The position numbers were made by a program, and so were the translations under genes. This document shows positions 17,642-26,047 of a DNA stretch of 64,000 nt, piece by piece. The DNA is from CAWHJB01 sp963698715. Its GTDB lineage: Bacteria > Chloroflexota > Anaerolineae > Anaerolineales > UBA4823. Under the pieces are notes generated by a model. The model was not told the DNA's origin, did no database searches, and saw only the letters and a list, made by a program, of their open reading frames with translations. Numbering within the stretch: the stretch's first letter is position 1; the number at the start of each line of letters is the position of its first letter. The DNA is taken from positions 569,891 through 633,890 of the forward strand of contig CAVORW010000002.1 in NCBI GenBank assembly GCA_963698715.1, read 5' to 3'.

Positions 17642-18115
17642 TCACTTCTTCAAACTGATAAGATTGGCCTGCTCTTCCCGCAACCGGCCAGCCTCGCCGG
17701 GAATGCCTGTGGGATGGCAGGCAGCACAAGTTTCATATTCCATGACATTCTCAGCAACGTGGACCGCTTCCATTTGTTCCGGTTGATGGTCATGGCATTC
17801 ATAGCAGGTGTACTTGGCGTAAGAATCGATATGGCAGGTCTCACAGGCAATCGTGCCCTGATCGCCATGATCCAGGGGGAAGGTGTGGCGGGTGAGCATA
17901 GCCGGCTGCCAGGCTTCCAGGGAATGGCAGCGCACACAGTCCAGGCCAAAGCGATCAGCATGCAGGTCCGGCTCTTCATGGCAGGATGCGCAGTGATGCG
18001 GATCTTCCAGATCGACTACCTGCAGCAGGGCTTCCTCGGCGGTCAATTGGGCAGGCAGCGCGTAGCTATAGCCGCGGGCGATAGCCAGATTCGCTGACTT
18101 GCACCCAGTCGCCAT
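17642..18115 (-). CDS. Pentaheme cytochrome c segment (probably the C-terminal half of the upstream cytochrome gene)
   Basis: Five CXXCH motifs occur (CASCH, CVRCH, CETCH, CYECH, CAACH). No signal peptide is present, which is anomalous because haem attachment needs export. The only ATG (18115) overlaps the upstream monoheme gene by 50 nt in another frame. Reading through with one base changed near 18085-18100 joins QYGDWVQ of the upstream frame to SANLAIARGYSYALPAQ here, giving a single secreted six-haem protein. Either a frameshift (real or sequencing error) or an overlapping gene translated by coupling would explain this. The C-terminal layout matches the end of the 12-heme protein. Confidence 0.7.
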   Translation of the reverse strand: MATGCKSANLAIARGYSYALPAQLTAEEALLQVVDLEDPHHCASCHEEPDLHADRFGLDCVRCHSLEAWQPAMLTRHTFPLDHGDQGTIACETCHIDSYAKYTCYECHDHQPEQMEAVHVAENVMEYETCAACHPTGIPGEAGRLREEQANLISLKK

Positions 18116-18476
18116 ATTGGAGCAGAGCGACCAGCTCGTTGATCTGGTAATCGTTGAAAATGCCCCCCTCTTTTACATGCCAGGCGGCCATGCTGGATCC
18201 GTGACGAGCCCGGGCAATGTGCTGAAAAAGCAATTCGGGATTGGCATCCGCTTTTCCCAGTTTGTTAAGGGGCGGGTTGGCTCCGATCCCTTCTCCGGCG
18301 GGTCCATGGCATTCCGCGCAGTTTTGGATGTAGAGGTAAGCTGCTTCAGCGATGTACTGCTGGCGCAAAACGGATTGGGCCGCATTCATGCGCAGCGCCT
18401 CCCGCCACATATAGGCAGGTATGGCGGCTACCAGAACCAGCAGGGCCACCAGCGTCAGGGTGGTATAGCGGTTCAT
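18066..18476 (-). CDS. Monoheme cytochrome c, membrane-anchored
   Basis: An N-terminal membrane anchor (TLTLVALLVLVAAIPAYMW) is followed by one class-I cytochrome c domain. CAECHGPAGEG is the haem site, and HGSSMAAW provides a likely distal Met ligand. The domain ends at LVALLQYGDWV, where such proteins often continue into further domains. Its start overlaps the Rieske stop (ATGA-type, 18473-18476), so the genes are translationally coupled. It would take electrons from the Rieske centre, as cytochrome c1 or f does. The last ~8 residues may be out of frame because of the shift discussed for the downstream segment. Confidence 0.85.
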   Translation of the reverse strand: MNRYTTLTLVALLVLVAAIPAYMWREALRMNAAQSVLRQQYIAEAAYLYIQNCAECHGPAGEGIGANPPLNKLGKADANPELLFQHIARARHGSSMAAWHVKEGGIFNDYQINELVALLQYGDWVQVSESGYRPRL

Positions 18477-19081
18477 TGCTGGCCTCCATCCGAGCGTGTC
18501 TGGCTGAGGTGGTAGGTCATTTGATCAGGTGAGAAGCCTTCCCGCTGAGTTGGGCAGGTCGTATCCACCAGCACCCGGGCGTCTTCAAACTGAACCTTGA
18601 ACAGGTCGAGCGCTCTGGGCATGGGAGAGTCCTGATAATCGCCCTGGGCATCGAAACTGGAGGCATGGCACGGGCAGTAGAACCGGTTCTTTTCGCCCAC
18701 CCAATTGACCGTGCAGCCCAGATGCGGGCAGCGCCGGTAAATGGCCAGGAATCCGCCGTCAGCTGCCCGGACCAGGAAAAAGCCCTCCTGCGAGAACTCG
18801 GTGACCGAGCCGGGTGGAAAATCCTCTACCTGCCCGGCGGCAATCACCTCTCCGAAACGGCCTTCCTTGCTGCGGGATTGCAGATACAGGAAGCCCGCAC
18901 CGGCTACCTCAACCGCGGCCAGCGCTCCCAGAGTGCTGAGCCCAAGCTTCAGGAAATTGCGGCGGGTAACCCGAGACGTTTCTTGAGGCACGGCCGGTTG
19001 GGATGGACTCTGGCGCGGTTCTGTCGGGGCTGCCAGTTCTGGCGACTTTTTTTCAGAAGATTGTGTCTGGTAGTCATTCAT
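18473..19081 (-). CDS. Rieske 2Fe-2S protein of a bc-type complex
   Basis: The cluster-binding motifs are complete: CPH at residues 118-120 with Cys123, and CPCH at 136-139. This supplies two Cys and two His ligands plus the disulfide pair. A twin-arginine signal/anchor (RRNFLKLGLS, ~40-49) indicates Tat export of the folded protein. An unusual Pro/Ser/Gln-rich cytoplasmic leader of ~38 residues precedes it. The gene lies 19 nt downstream of cytochrome b and overlaps the following cytochrome c, so the three form the core of a quinol-oxidising complex. Confidence 0.92.
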   Translation of the reverse strand: MNDYQTQSSEKKSPELAAPTEPRQSPSQPAVPQETSRVTRRNFLKLGLSTLGALAAVEVAGAGFLYLQSRSKEGRFGEVIAAGQVEDFPPGSVTEFSQEGFFLVRAADGGFLAIYRRCPHLGCTVNWVGEKNRFYCPCHASSFDAQGDYQDSPMPRALDLFKVQFEDARVLVDTTCPTQREGFSPDQMTYHLSQTRSDGGQQ

Positions 19082-19100
19082 GGCTGATTTCCCTCTGCGT

Positions 19101-20447
19101 TCAGAATGGCAGCATGAGGGCCATATTGGCGCCCCGGAAAAAATTGCCGATCAACGTCAAAACGATCAGGCTGCTGAGAATGAAAGCGATCAGGCCGGCC
19201 AGCGCCTCGCTGTGGTTGGCCTTCAGCAGGGTGCGATTGAGCAGATATAGCGCCCCGAAGCCAACCAGGCTCAGCGCCAGTGGAACTGCTCCGTTGGAAA
19301 TAATGGTAGGCAAGAATGGCAAGCTGCCGGGCAAGTCGAGCCAGAATTCGTCAATCACCACCAGGGCCGGGATCAGGTATAGAGCGATCAATGCGCCGGC
19401 CAGGATCGTCCTGCGGCCTTTGGCCGACCGGAAGTAAATCCCAATATTGTCGTGGTTGCGATCAAGGGCAGGCAGGCTGACCAATCCAACCATCACAATG
19501 ACCACCAGCAGGATGGCTGCCAGCGGGTGCATGTGCAGCAGGATCTCTTGCAGCCCCAGGAAGTACCAGGCTGCTTTGGCCGGATTGGGTGAATTGGCCG
19601 GGTTTGCCAGGTCGCCCAGTGGAGCCGGCACCAGCATGGACCACAGCAGCACCGCAACAATGACGGTCACAGCCACCGCCAGTTCGACCTGCACGAGGTT
19701 CGGAATGGTGGTAAGGCGTTCTACCGGCTGCCCGTCGGTGCGGGCGGGCTGCGAGATCCCACCGCTTTTGCGGACTTTCCAGAAATGGTAGGCCATCAGC
19801 ATGACAAGCAGGGCGGGCAGCAGGGCCACATGCAGGGCGTAGAAGTTGCGCAGAGCGCCCTGGCCGACTGTCGGACCGGCCAGAAAGAAATTGCTGATCG
19901 CCCGCCCGATCAGCGGGATATAGCCCAGCAAGCTGGTGCTGACGGTGATTGCCCAATAGGCCAGCTGGTCCCAGGGCAGCAAATAGCCGGTGAAGTTGAA
20001 CGCCAGCACAATCACCAGCAGGCCAGTCCCGACCAGCCAGTTCATCCCGCGGCCTTTCTTGAAGCCGCTGGTCAGGAAGACCCGCAGCAGGTGCAGAAAG
20101 ACCGTCACCACCAGCAGGTTGGCCGACCAGTGATGCACGGCTCGAAACAGCGAGCCAAACGGCACCTGGGTTTCCAGGATTTGAATGCTGAGATAAGCGC
20201 GATCCACGCTGGCATCGTAGCGGAACATCAGCATCAGCCCGGTGATCGCCAGCAGGCTGGCCAGTACAGCTGAAATTCCGCCTAACCCCCAGGTATAGGA
20301 AAACCGGACAGCCTGAGCCGGGACGGTTGTGGGATGCAGGTGCAGGATCAGGTTGTTAACCACCGCAACCATTCGATTGCGGTCTTCGTCCCCGCTCCGG
20401 GTCGTGTAAACCAACCGCTGCTTCCAGGATAAATTCTTTTGAGCCAT
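19101..20447 (-). CDS. Cytochrome b of a b6f/bc-like menaquinol-oxidising complex
   Basis: The 448-aa protein fuses the b6-like N-terminal part and the subunit-IV-like C-terminal part. Haem ligands are His105/His119 and His206/His221. The 13- and 14-residue gaps match cytochrome b6 rather than mitochondrial cytochrome b. PWDQLAYWA (158-166) marks the Qo side. The usual PEWY quinol motif is replaced by KAAWYFLGLQE (~294-304), so the catalytic Glu is absent or moved. It follows the FG-GAP gene by 35 nt and precedes the Rieske gene by 19 nt. Together they should pass quinol electrons to the multiheme cytochromes. Confidence 0.9.
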   Translation of the reverse strand: MAQKNLSWKQRLVYTTRSGDEDRNRMVAVVNNLILHLHPTTVPAQAVRFSYTWGLGGISAVLASLLAITGLMLMFRYDASVDRAYLSIQILETQVPFGSLFRAVHHWSANLLVVTVFLHLLRVFLTSGFKKGRGMNWLVGTGLLVIVLAFNFTGYLLPWDQLAYWAITVSTSLLGYIPLIGRAISNFFLAGPTVGQGALRNFYALHVALLPALLVMLMAYHFWKVRKSGGISQPARTDGQPVERLTTIPNLVQVELAVAVTVIVAVLLWSMLVPAPLGDLANPANSPNPAKAAWYFLGLQEILLHMHPLAAILLVVIVMVGLVSLPALDRNHDNIGIYFRSAKGRRTILAGALIALYLIPALVVIDEFWLDLPGSLPFLPTIISNGAVPLALSLVGFGALYLLNRTLLKANHSEALAGLIAFILSSLIVLTLIGNFFRGANMALMLPF

Positions 20448-20482
20448 TTTGGCCTCACAATAATACAGGTAAGATGATCCGT

Positions 20483-21952
20483 TTATGGCGCTGGAGAAGC
20501 GCCCAGCACCAGGGGCAAATGATTGCGGTAGACCGTCCGCTCACCCCCGTAGAACACGAACGCCCGGCCCATCGGGTTGGAGCCCAATTTGTAATTGGGC
20601 GCTCCAACGACCACATCCAGAAAGCTGTCGCCGTTGATGTCGCCGGCTGCCATGGATGAGTAGCCGAACCAGGCCTCCGCTTTTGCGCCGGTTGCCCACC
20701 AGCTGCGCAGAGAGCTGACGCCGGTCAGGCCTCCGTAGTGGATGAAGGCGCCACCTTCATCCTGCTGCCAGTCGGCTTCGTATTTGAAGGCTCCGATCAG
20801 GATATCGTCGTAGCCGTCCTGGTTGATATCGCCCGCCGGGCGGACCTGGCAGCCATAAAAAGAGTTATCCTGCTTGACTTCCCCGGTCCAGGCTGGAGAG
20901 GCCCCCAGGCCCTGGGACGAGCCCAGGTAGGCAAATACCGCGCCGTCCCCGGCCAGGCTGTTCAGGATGTTGGGTGCGCCCACCAGGACGTCGGCGTAGC
21001 CATCGCCATTGACGTCCCCGGCAGTCCCCACCGAGTAGCCGAACCAGGCTTCGGCCGCGTTGCCTTCGGCGTACCAATCCGGGGCCAGGGCCAGGCCGGT
21101 GGTGCGGCCGTAGAAAACGAACGCCCGGCCTTCACGCAGCTGGTCGTTGTCGAAGCTGGGTGCGCCGATAATGATGTCGTCCAGGCCGTCGCGGTTGATG
21201 TCGCCGGCCGCGGCGACGGAAGCCCCCAGCCGGGTTTCGTTCTTGTCGCTCTCGTAGGTCCAGGCGGTGGTGGTGATCACCCCGCTGGGCGAGCCAAACA
21301 AGACGTGGGCCCGGCCTTCATGCTCCTGGCCGTTGGTATAGAAATGCTCGCCGGCGATCACATCCATAAAACTGTCATCGTTGATGTCCCCGGCGCCGGC
21401 CACGGCGTTTCCAAACTCGCCCCATTTCTGCCGGCCGGCCACGGTCAGGGCCGGGCTGTCGGCCAGGCCGCTGCCGGAGCCGTGATAGACGAAGATTGCG
21501 CCGGTGTCCGGCTCGATCCCGTCGTAGCCCGGCGCGCCGATGATGATATCGTCGTAGCCGTCGTGATTGACGTCCCCGGCCGAGGCGACCGAGTCGCCAA
21601 AGCGGCCGGCTTTTTGGGTGCCTGTCAGGGTTTTATCCGGGTCGGCCGGCAGGCCGGCGGAGGTGCCATAAAACACGAACACCGCGCCTTCTTTCTCCGG
21701 GCCGTACTTGGGCGCGCCGATCAGGACATCAGCAAAGCCATCGGCGTTCAGGTCGCCGGCCATGGCCACCGAATGGCCCAGCTCGGCGCCCTGCATATCG
21801 CTGTCCAGGGTCCAGCCGGGTGAAGGCGAGACCCCGATCTCAGCGCCGGACGTGCCGAGCGTTCTGGCCGCGGCGGCCGGCAAGGCAGCGTTCAGCCCTA
21901 AAAGCAGGCCGGCGGTCATCAGCAGGGAGAAAAAGCGGCGGGTGTTCATCAT
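20483..21952 (-). CDS. Secreted FG-GAP repeat protein, seven-bladed integrin-like beta-propeller
   Basis: A signal peptide (residues 1-28) is followed by seven repeats, each with an AGD-N-DG-DD-IGAP core carrying a calcium-binding D-x-N-x-D-G-x-x-D loop. The count of seven matches a closed integrin alpha-type propeller. The protein ends with FVFYGGERTVYRNHLPLVL, a short hydrophobic tail common in exported Chloroflexota proteins. It lies 35 nt upstream of cytochrome b and on the same strand, unusual company for a respiratory complex. It may help anchor the complex or bind an extracellular partner; that role is inference only. Confidence 0.88.
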   Translation of the reverse strand: MMNTRRFFSLLMTAGLLLGLNAALPAAAARTLGTSGAEIGVSPSPGWTLDSDMQGAELGHSVAMAGDLNADGFADVLIGAPKYGPEKEGAVFVFYGTSAGLPADPDKTLTGTQKAGRFGDSVASAGDVNHDGYDDIIIGAPGYDGIEPDTGAIFVYHGSGSGLADSPALTVAGRQKWGEFGNAVAGAGDINDDSFMDVIAGEHFYTNGQEHEGRAHVLFGSPSGVITTTAWTYESDKNETRLGASVAAAGDINRDGLDDIIIGAPSFDNDQLREGRAFVFYGRTTGLALAPDWYAEGNAAEAWFGYSVGTAGDVNGDGYADVLVGAPNILNSLAGDGAVFAYLGSSQGLGASPAWTGEVKQDNSFYGCQVRPAGDINQDGYDDILIGAFKYEADWQQDEGGAFIHYGGLTGVSSLRSWWATGAKAEAWFGYSSMAAGDINGDSFLDVVVGAPNYKLGSNPMGRAFVFYGGERTVYRNHLPLVLGASPAP

Positions 21953-21973
21953 ACGTTGTTCATCATCAGGTAG

Positions 21974-22005
21974 GGCTGCCCACCCTCCACGGAGGGTGGG
22001 CAGCC
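21974..22005 (-). terminator. 15-bp perfect hairpin between the secreted-protein gene and the FG-GAP gene
   Basis: Arms 21974-21988 and 21991-22005 (GGCTGCCCACCCTCC and complement) flank a 2-base centre. It lies 22 nt downstream of the large secreted-protein stop (22028) and upstream of the FG-GAP start. It may attenuate or end transcription between the two. No T tract follows, so the strength is uncertain. Confidence 0.5.
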
Positions 22006-22027
22006 GGTAAAGTCAGTCAGGGTTGGG

Positions 22028-25000
22028 TCAGTTGCGGATCAAGGGCAGGCCCACCTTGGTCAGAACTTCGGCGATCAGGACGTTGACCGTGCGGCTTGCG
22101 ACCAGTTGCCGTTGCGATCGCGGGCGTCGAAGCTGAACTTGCCCCATCCTGGATGCAGCGTGCGGGCCGGGACGTTGCAGAGCTGTTCGCAGCCGGGCAG
22201 ATCGATCACCTGGCCGTTCGACTCGACCCGCCAGCGGTATTCTTCGATCCCATTGTCGCTGCCAAAAGTTCGGACGGAGCCGACCAGGGTGATGATGTCA
22301 TCCGCAGACTGGTCAGCGGCAAGGGTGCTTGACGTACAGGATCGTGGTTATGGGTGCAATCACTCTGGATCGAATCATCCGGCACGTACAGCAAGCGGCG
22401 GAAGATCATGTCGCTGTCGAAGATCAGCTCGTGGCCGTCGGGCAGGATCTCCTCTTGCCACTGGTTCCAGACGGCGTACATGAAGGTCCCGCCCGGGTTG
22501 GCAAGCATGCCGGCCTCGCCGGACAGGATCATCGGCCTTGTTTTCGAGCCACGGCCAGCGGTAATCCAACAGATCATATCTCCAGTCTCGTCGTCGTATC
22601 CAGTCTGGATCCAGCTCCCAGACATCGCCGTAGACGGTCGCCCGGCTGTAGTACAGGTCGAGCGGCACAGCCTCGCCTTCAGCCACGGTGGTGTTGTCGC
22701 CGGTCTCGTAGATCATGAAGAACTTGGAAGGATCGCGCGCTCAGGTCATCGACGTAGGGCAGAGTCTTCTGATGGAGATGCCATTGTCGGTCAGCCAGTC
22801 GGTGCGGATGGTCGGGTAGAGCTTCAGGCCGCCGGTGGGCGTGTAGCGCGGGATCCAGGATGGTGATCTTGTTGCCGATCAGCTGGGAGACGTTGCGGCC
22901 CTGCTCGAAGTCACCGGCGTCGTAGGTGAACTCGGTGCCGACGCAGTCGGCCGAGGCAGTATTGACGCAGTAGTTCTCGGTAGCCGTGGTACCTATCGCC
23001 GCCCAGGTCATGCCGGGGTGGTGGTCCAGGTCAGGCCGCCGTCGAACGAGCGCCGCACGTACAGGTTGTAGTGGTCGTTGCCGACCGCAGTTGGCTTTCC
23101 AGTTGGGCGACCAGGCGTACATCATCATCACGAAGTCGCCGTCCAGGAAGCCGCGGTGGCCCTTGGAGACGTCGAAGGGGTTCTCCCAGGACTGGTCGTC
23201 CAGGTCGTTGTCGTCCTCGCAGCCATCGATCGCTGGTGCCGCCGTCACACTGGCGCCATTCCAGCACCTTGGGGAAGGCGCTTCGTCGTCGGGATGCTGC
23301 CGTCGTCGGCCACCGGGAAGGTAGTCGGCGCAGGTGTCGTTGCCGGTCGCCGCCGTGCATTCGACGATGGTGCTGCCGGAGATGTTGATGGCGGGCGAGA
23401 GGCACAGGCCCTTGCAGGTAGTTGGGGTTGCGTGCCATCGGTGTAAGCCCACTCGGCGCATTCCATATTCTCGAAGGCGTAGGGGTTGTCCACCGCCGGG
23501 TCAAAGTCATCCGGGATGACCACGCGGCGCAGGAAGATATCGGCCGGGCCGCCCTGGTTGATGATGCCCTGCTTGTAGATCAGCATGGCGGACAGGCCGC
23601 TGTCCGAGTTCAACGGCGGCCTGCACCGAGTTGGTGGTCAGGGCAAAGCGGCGGGCGATCTCGGTCAGGTAGTACTCGCCGTCGTTGAGCGGATCGATCT
23701 GGACCGGGAAGAACTCATAATCGCGCACAGTGCAGTAGTCTGCACCGACCGTCCATGGGCTGCACACCGCCGGCTGGTTGAGCATGCCGCCCTGGTCGAC
23801 GATCACGTGGTCGAACATGTCGAAGGAGTAGTACCAGACATCCTTGCCGATGTCGATCGGATCTTCCATCGGATTGCCATACGGATCCACCAGTACATCG
23901 CCCAGGGCTTTGGTTTCCTCAGCCGCCATGACCACCCAGGCGCTTCTTCTACCACGCCGTCGCCATCCACATCAACTGCATCCGTCGGGGTGTAGGGCTT
24001 GAGGTTCAGGCGCACGCGGGTGGAGGCCACACGCCCGTTCAGCACGCGCCCATCTTCGGTCACACAGATGTTGAGGGTTGCTGCCGCCAGGAGTTGTCCA
24101 CGCAATCGTCGGTAGCGCAGAAGTCAGCATCGATCTTCGGGCTATCAGTTCCGGCAGCGTCAGTGGGATCGATGATCGTTCAGATGTGTCGAAATCGATG
24201 TAGCAGTACGGATCGCTGTTCACCGGTATGGCCTTGCACATATTGTTGTCGGTCAGGCGGATCGGCATCGCCATCGGCACGTAGGGCTTGGGCATGGTGG
24301 CATCGTCCAGAAGCGCATAATCTTCCATCGTGAGCAGTGCAGCCAACGGTGTCATCCGCATCGAACACCATGTCGAAGTCGGCGTAGCTGATGTAGGAGT
24401 ACCAGATGTCGGTCTTGCCGTTGGCGATCGCGCCGGACCAGCCCTCACCCGGGCCAAGACCCTGACCGGGGCGCAGGCCTTCGGGGTCTTCCTGCCAGGT
24501 CAGGATACAGCCGGCGCCCATGGCGCAGTCAACCGCCGGCAGGTTGGCATCCCGCTGCGCCGGAGGTCAGGCGCTCGGGCTTGGTCCACATCACGTAGGT
24601 GGCCTCTCAGCTTCCGTGGTTGAGGGATCATCCCCGGCCAGCAGCTTGCCGCGGGCCGTCCAGACGCAGGAGTAGGGGATCTCGCCGATCTCGGGGAAGC
24701 CCTGTTCGGTGTAGTCCACCGAGCCCTGGTTGCCAGCCACGCCGAACAGGTCGTACAGGTAGACCGCGTCCTTGCCGTAGGTAGTTTCCAGATCAGCCAG
24801 GTAAGCGGCATCATCTACGTCTGCCGGGTCCAGCGTGTAGAGCGGGGTGCCGCCGTCGCAGTACTTGCTGACCCAGGCCACAAAGATCTGGTCGCCGGCC
24901 ACCTGGTGGACGACATTGTGCACGTCGCCGGGATAGGCGTGCCCGTTCGCCAGGGTGAAGGACGACAGGTCAGCCGAGCGCGACAGGTTGGTGGTCTTCC

Positions 25001-25407
25001 AGCTCGTGCCGTCGTCCAGCGAGACGCCCGCAAAGGCGTCAAACTCGCCGAAGCTGATCCCGCCCAGGGCGCTGAACATGCCCTTCGGGCACGGCTTCTC
25101 GCCCCGCCGATGTCGTCGATGTAGACCGAGACCAGCGGCTTGGCATAGTCGCGAGGTTCGTAGGCGATGGTCTCGAGCATCATCGTCCAGGATGATAGTT
25201 ATCCACCGGGCCGACGAAGCCGGTCGAGGCCTGGGCGGGCACGTAGAAGTCCATCATATAGATGGCGGCCTTCTCGGTCTCCGCATCCGGCGTTTTGGAG
25301 ACGTTGCGCCGGAATATCACTCCGTCCTCGGCCAGTGCAATCCCGGCCAGCAGGCCGGCTAACAGCAGCACTGGTATAATGATGTAGTACAGTTTCTTGA
25401 GCTTCAT
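22028..25407 (-). pseudogene. Large secreted protein (~1,120 aa, beta-propeller-like) broken by about 24 frameshifts
   Basis: A signal peptide (MKLKKLYYIIIPVLLLAGLL) starts at 25407 behind GAGGAGGG. The C-terminus reads LTKVGLPLIRN and stops at 22028-22030. Between them a coherent protein can be read only by changing frame about 24 times, with no stop inside any correct segment. Recognisable stretches include LSSFTLANGHAYPGDVHN, EDPEGLRPGQGLGPGEGWSG, MPIRLTDNNMCKAIPV, SKGHRGFLDGDFVMMMY and GEAGMLANPGGTFMYAVW. A PKD/Ig-like end follows (LVGSVRTFGSDNGIEEYRW). It resembles long sialidase-like 'choice-of-anchor' proteins, an impression from memory. Neighbouring genes are intact. Poor consensus quality is the likeliest cause. 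Confidence 0.7.
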
Positions 25408-25504
25408 TTGGGGACCCTCCTCAATTTGGTTGGACATTGCTTGGGAATTGATTTCCTGGGACTTGCTTTCCGATTACTTTTCCTAAAAACCTGATTGTGA
25501 GCGA

Positions 25505-25723
25505 TCAACTGATATTGATGGGATCTGTTTCGCCGTTCAATAGGGTTTGAATGGGCGGCTGGTCGGTCTTGGTGCAGATAAACATAAACAGGTCTGAGAG
25601 ACTGCCAAAATTTTTCACGTCTCCACTGGTCACATTTTGCAAAGAGGCCCGCCATTCCCCATCCGCACTTTCCCGCCATAGTCGAAGGATGTAAGATTGG
25701 TATAAGCGGTTGTTTACAAGCAT
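25505..25723 (-). CDS. Small conserved-looking protein of unknown function
   Basis: A 72-aa protein with the core YILRLWRESADGEWRASL and LSDLFMFICTKTD. The Leu-Trp-Arg / Trp-Arg-Ala-Ser-Leu pattern, with a short acidic tail, looks like a small beta-rich cytoplasmic protein that I have seen repeatedly in Chloroflexota; no function is known to me. GAGAGAG lies upstream of ATG 25723. It sits ~100 nt upstream of the large secreted-protein gene on the same strand and divergently from the BTAD regulator, which could control it. Confidence 0.6.
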   Translation of the reverse strand: MLVNNRLYQSYILRLWRESADGEWRASLQNVTSGDVKNFGSLSDLFMFICTKTDQPPIQTLLNGETDPINIS

Positions 25724-26047
25724 ATGCTCGCTCTCTCAGGGCAGATTCGGGTGCAGGTTTACGAGTTTTTTATGCCCAAAATGGCCGGCAGCATGTATGA
25801 TTAGAAAAGCAGAGCTGGTGCCACCATTATGGTTCATTTGTTATGATTAAACCAAGTTTATGTTACAGAAACGTTATATCGGCGTGAATTAAGCGTGAAA
25901 TAGGATTAACAAATTGGGTCCGCATGGACGGGGTTTAAGTGGTTTGGGGAAAAAGGCGTTCGTCCCTGCGCACGCCATTTTTGCTTGCCGGCTGGATGCG
26001 AGCCTGAAACGGGACGAGAGTGATTGGCAATCGGGTGGGAACAGGAC
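25724..26047. other. Divergent intergenic region with a hairpin (25953-25982)
   Basis: This 324-nt gap separates the minus-strand envelope operon from the plus-strand BTAD regulator and should hold promoters for both. The left half is A/T-rich. A hairpin-like element (AAAAAGGCGT ... ACGCCATTTTT) lies near 25953-25982. Its end, GCGCAC-CCATTTTTGCT, resembles the element at 52647-52690. I see no operator repeat that I can assign. Confidence 0.4.

Noticed and set aside
20483..21952. Long plus-strand open frame (20738-21823) opposite the FG-GAP gene
   Set aside because: It is a shadow of a G/C-rich repeat gene; the minus-strand frame has a signal peptide and seven calcium-loop repeats.
22028..25407. 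Programmed ribosomal frameshifting as an explanation for the many frame changes
   Set aside because: Shifts occur in both directions, about every 140 nt, without slippery sequences or pseudoknots; no known system works this way.
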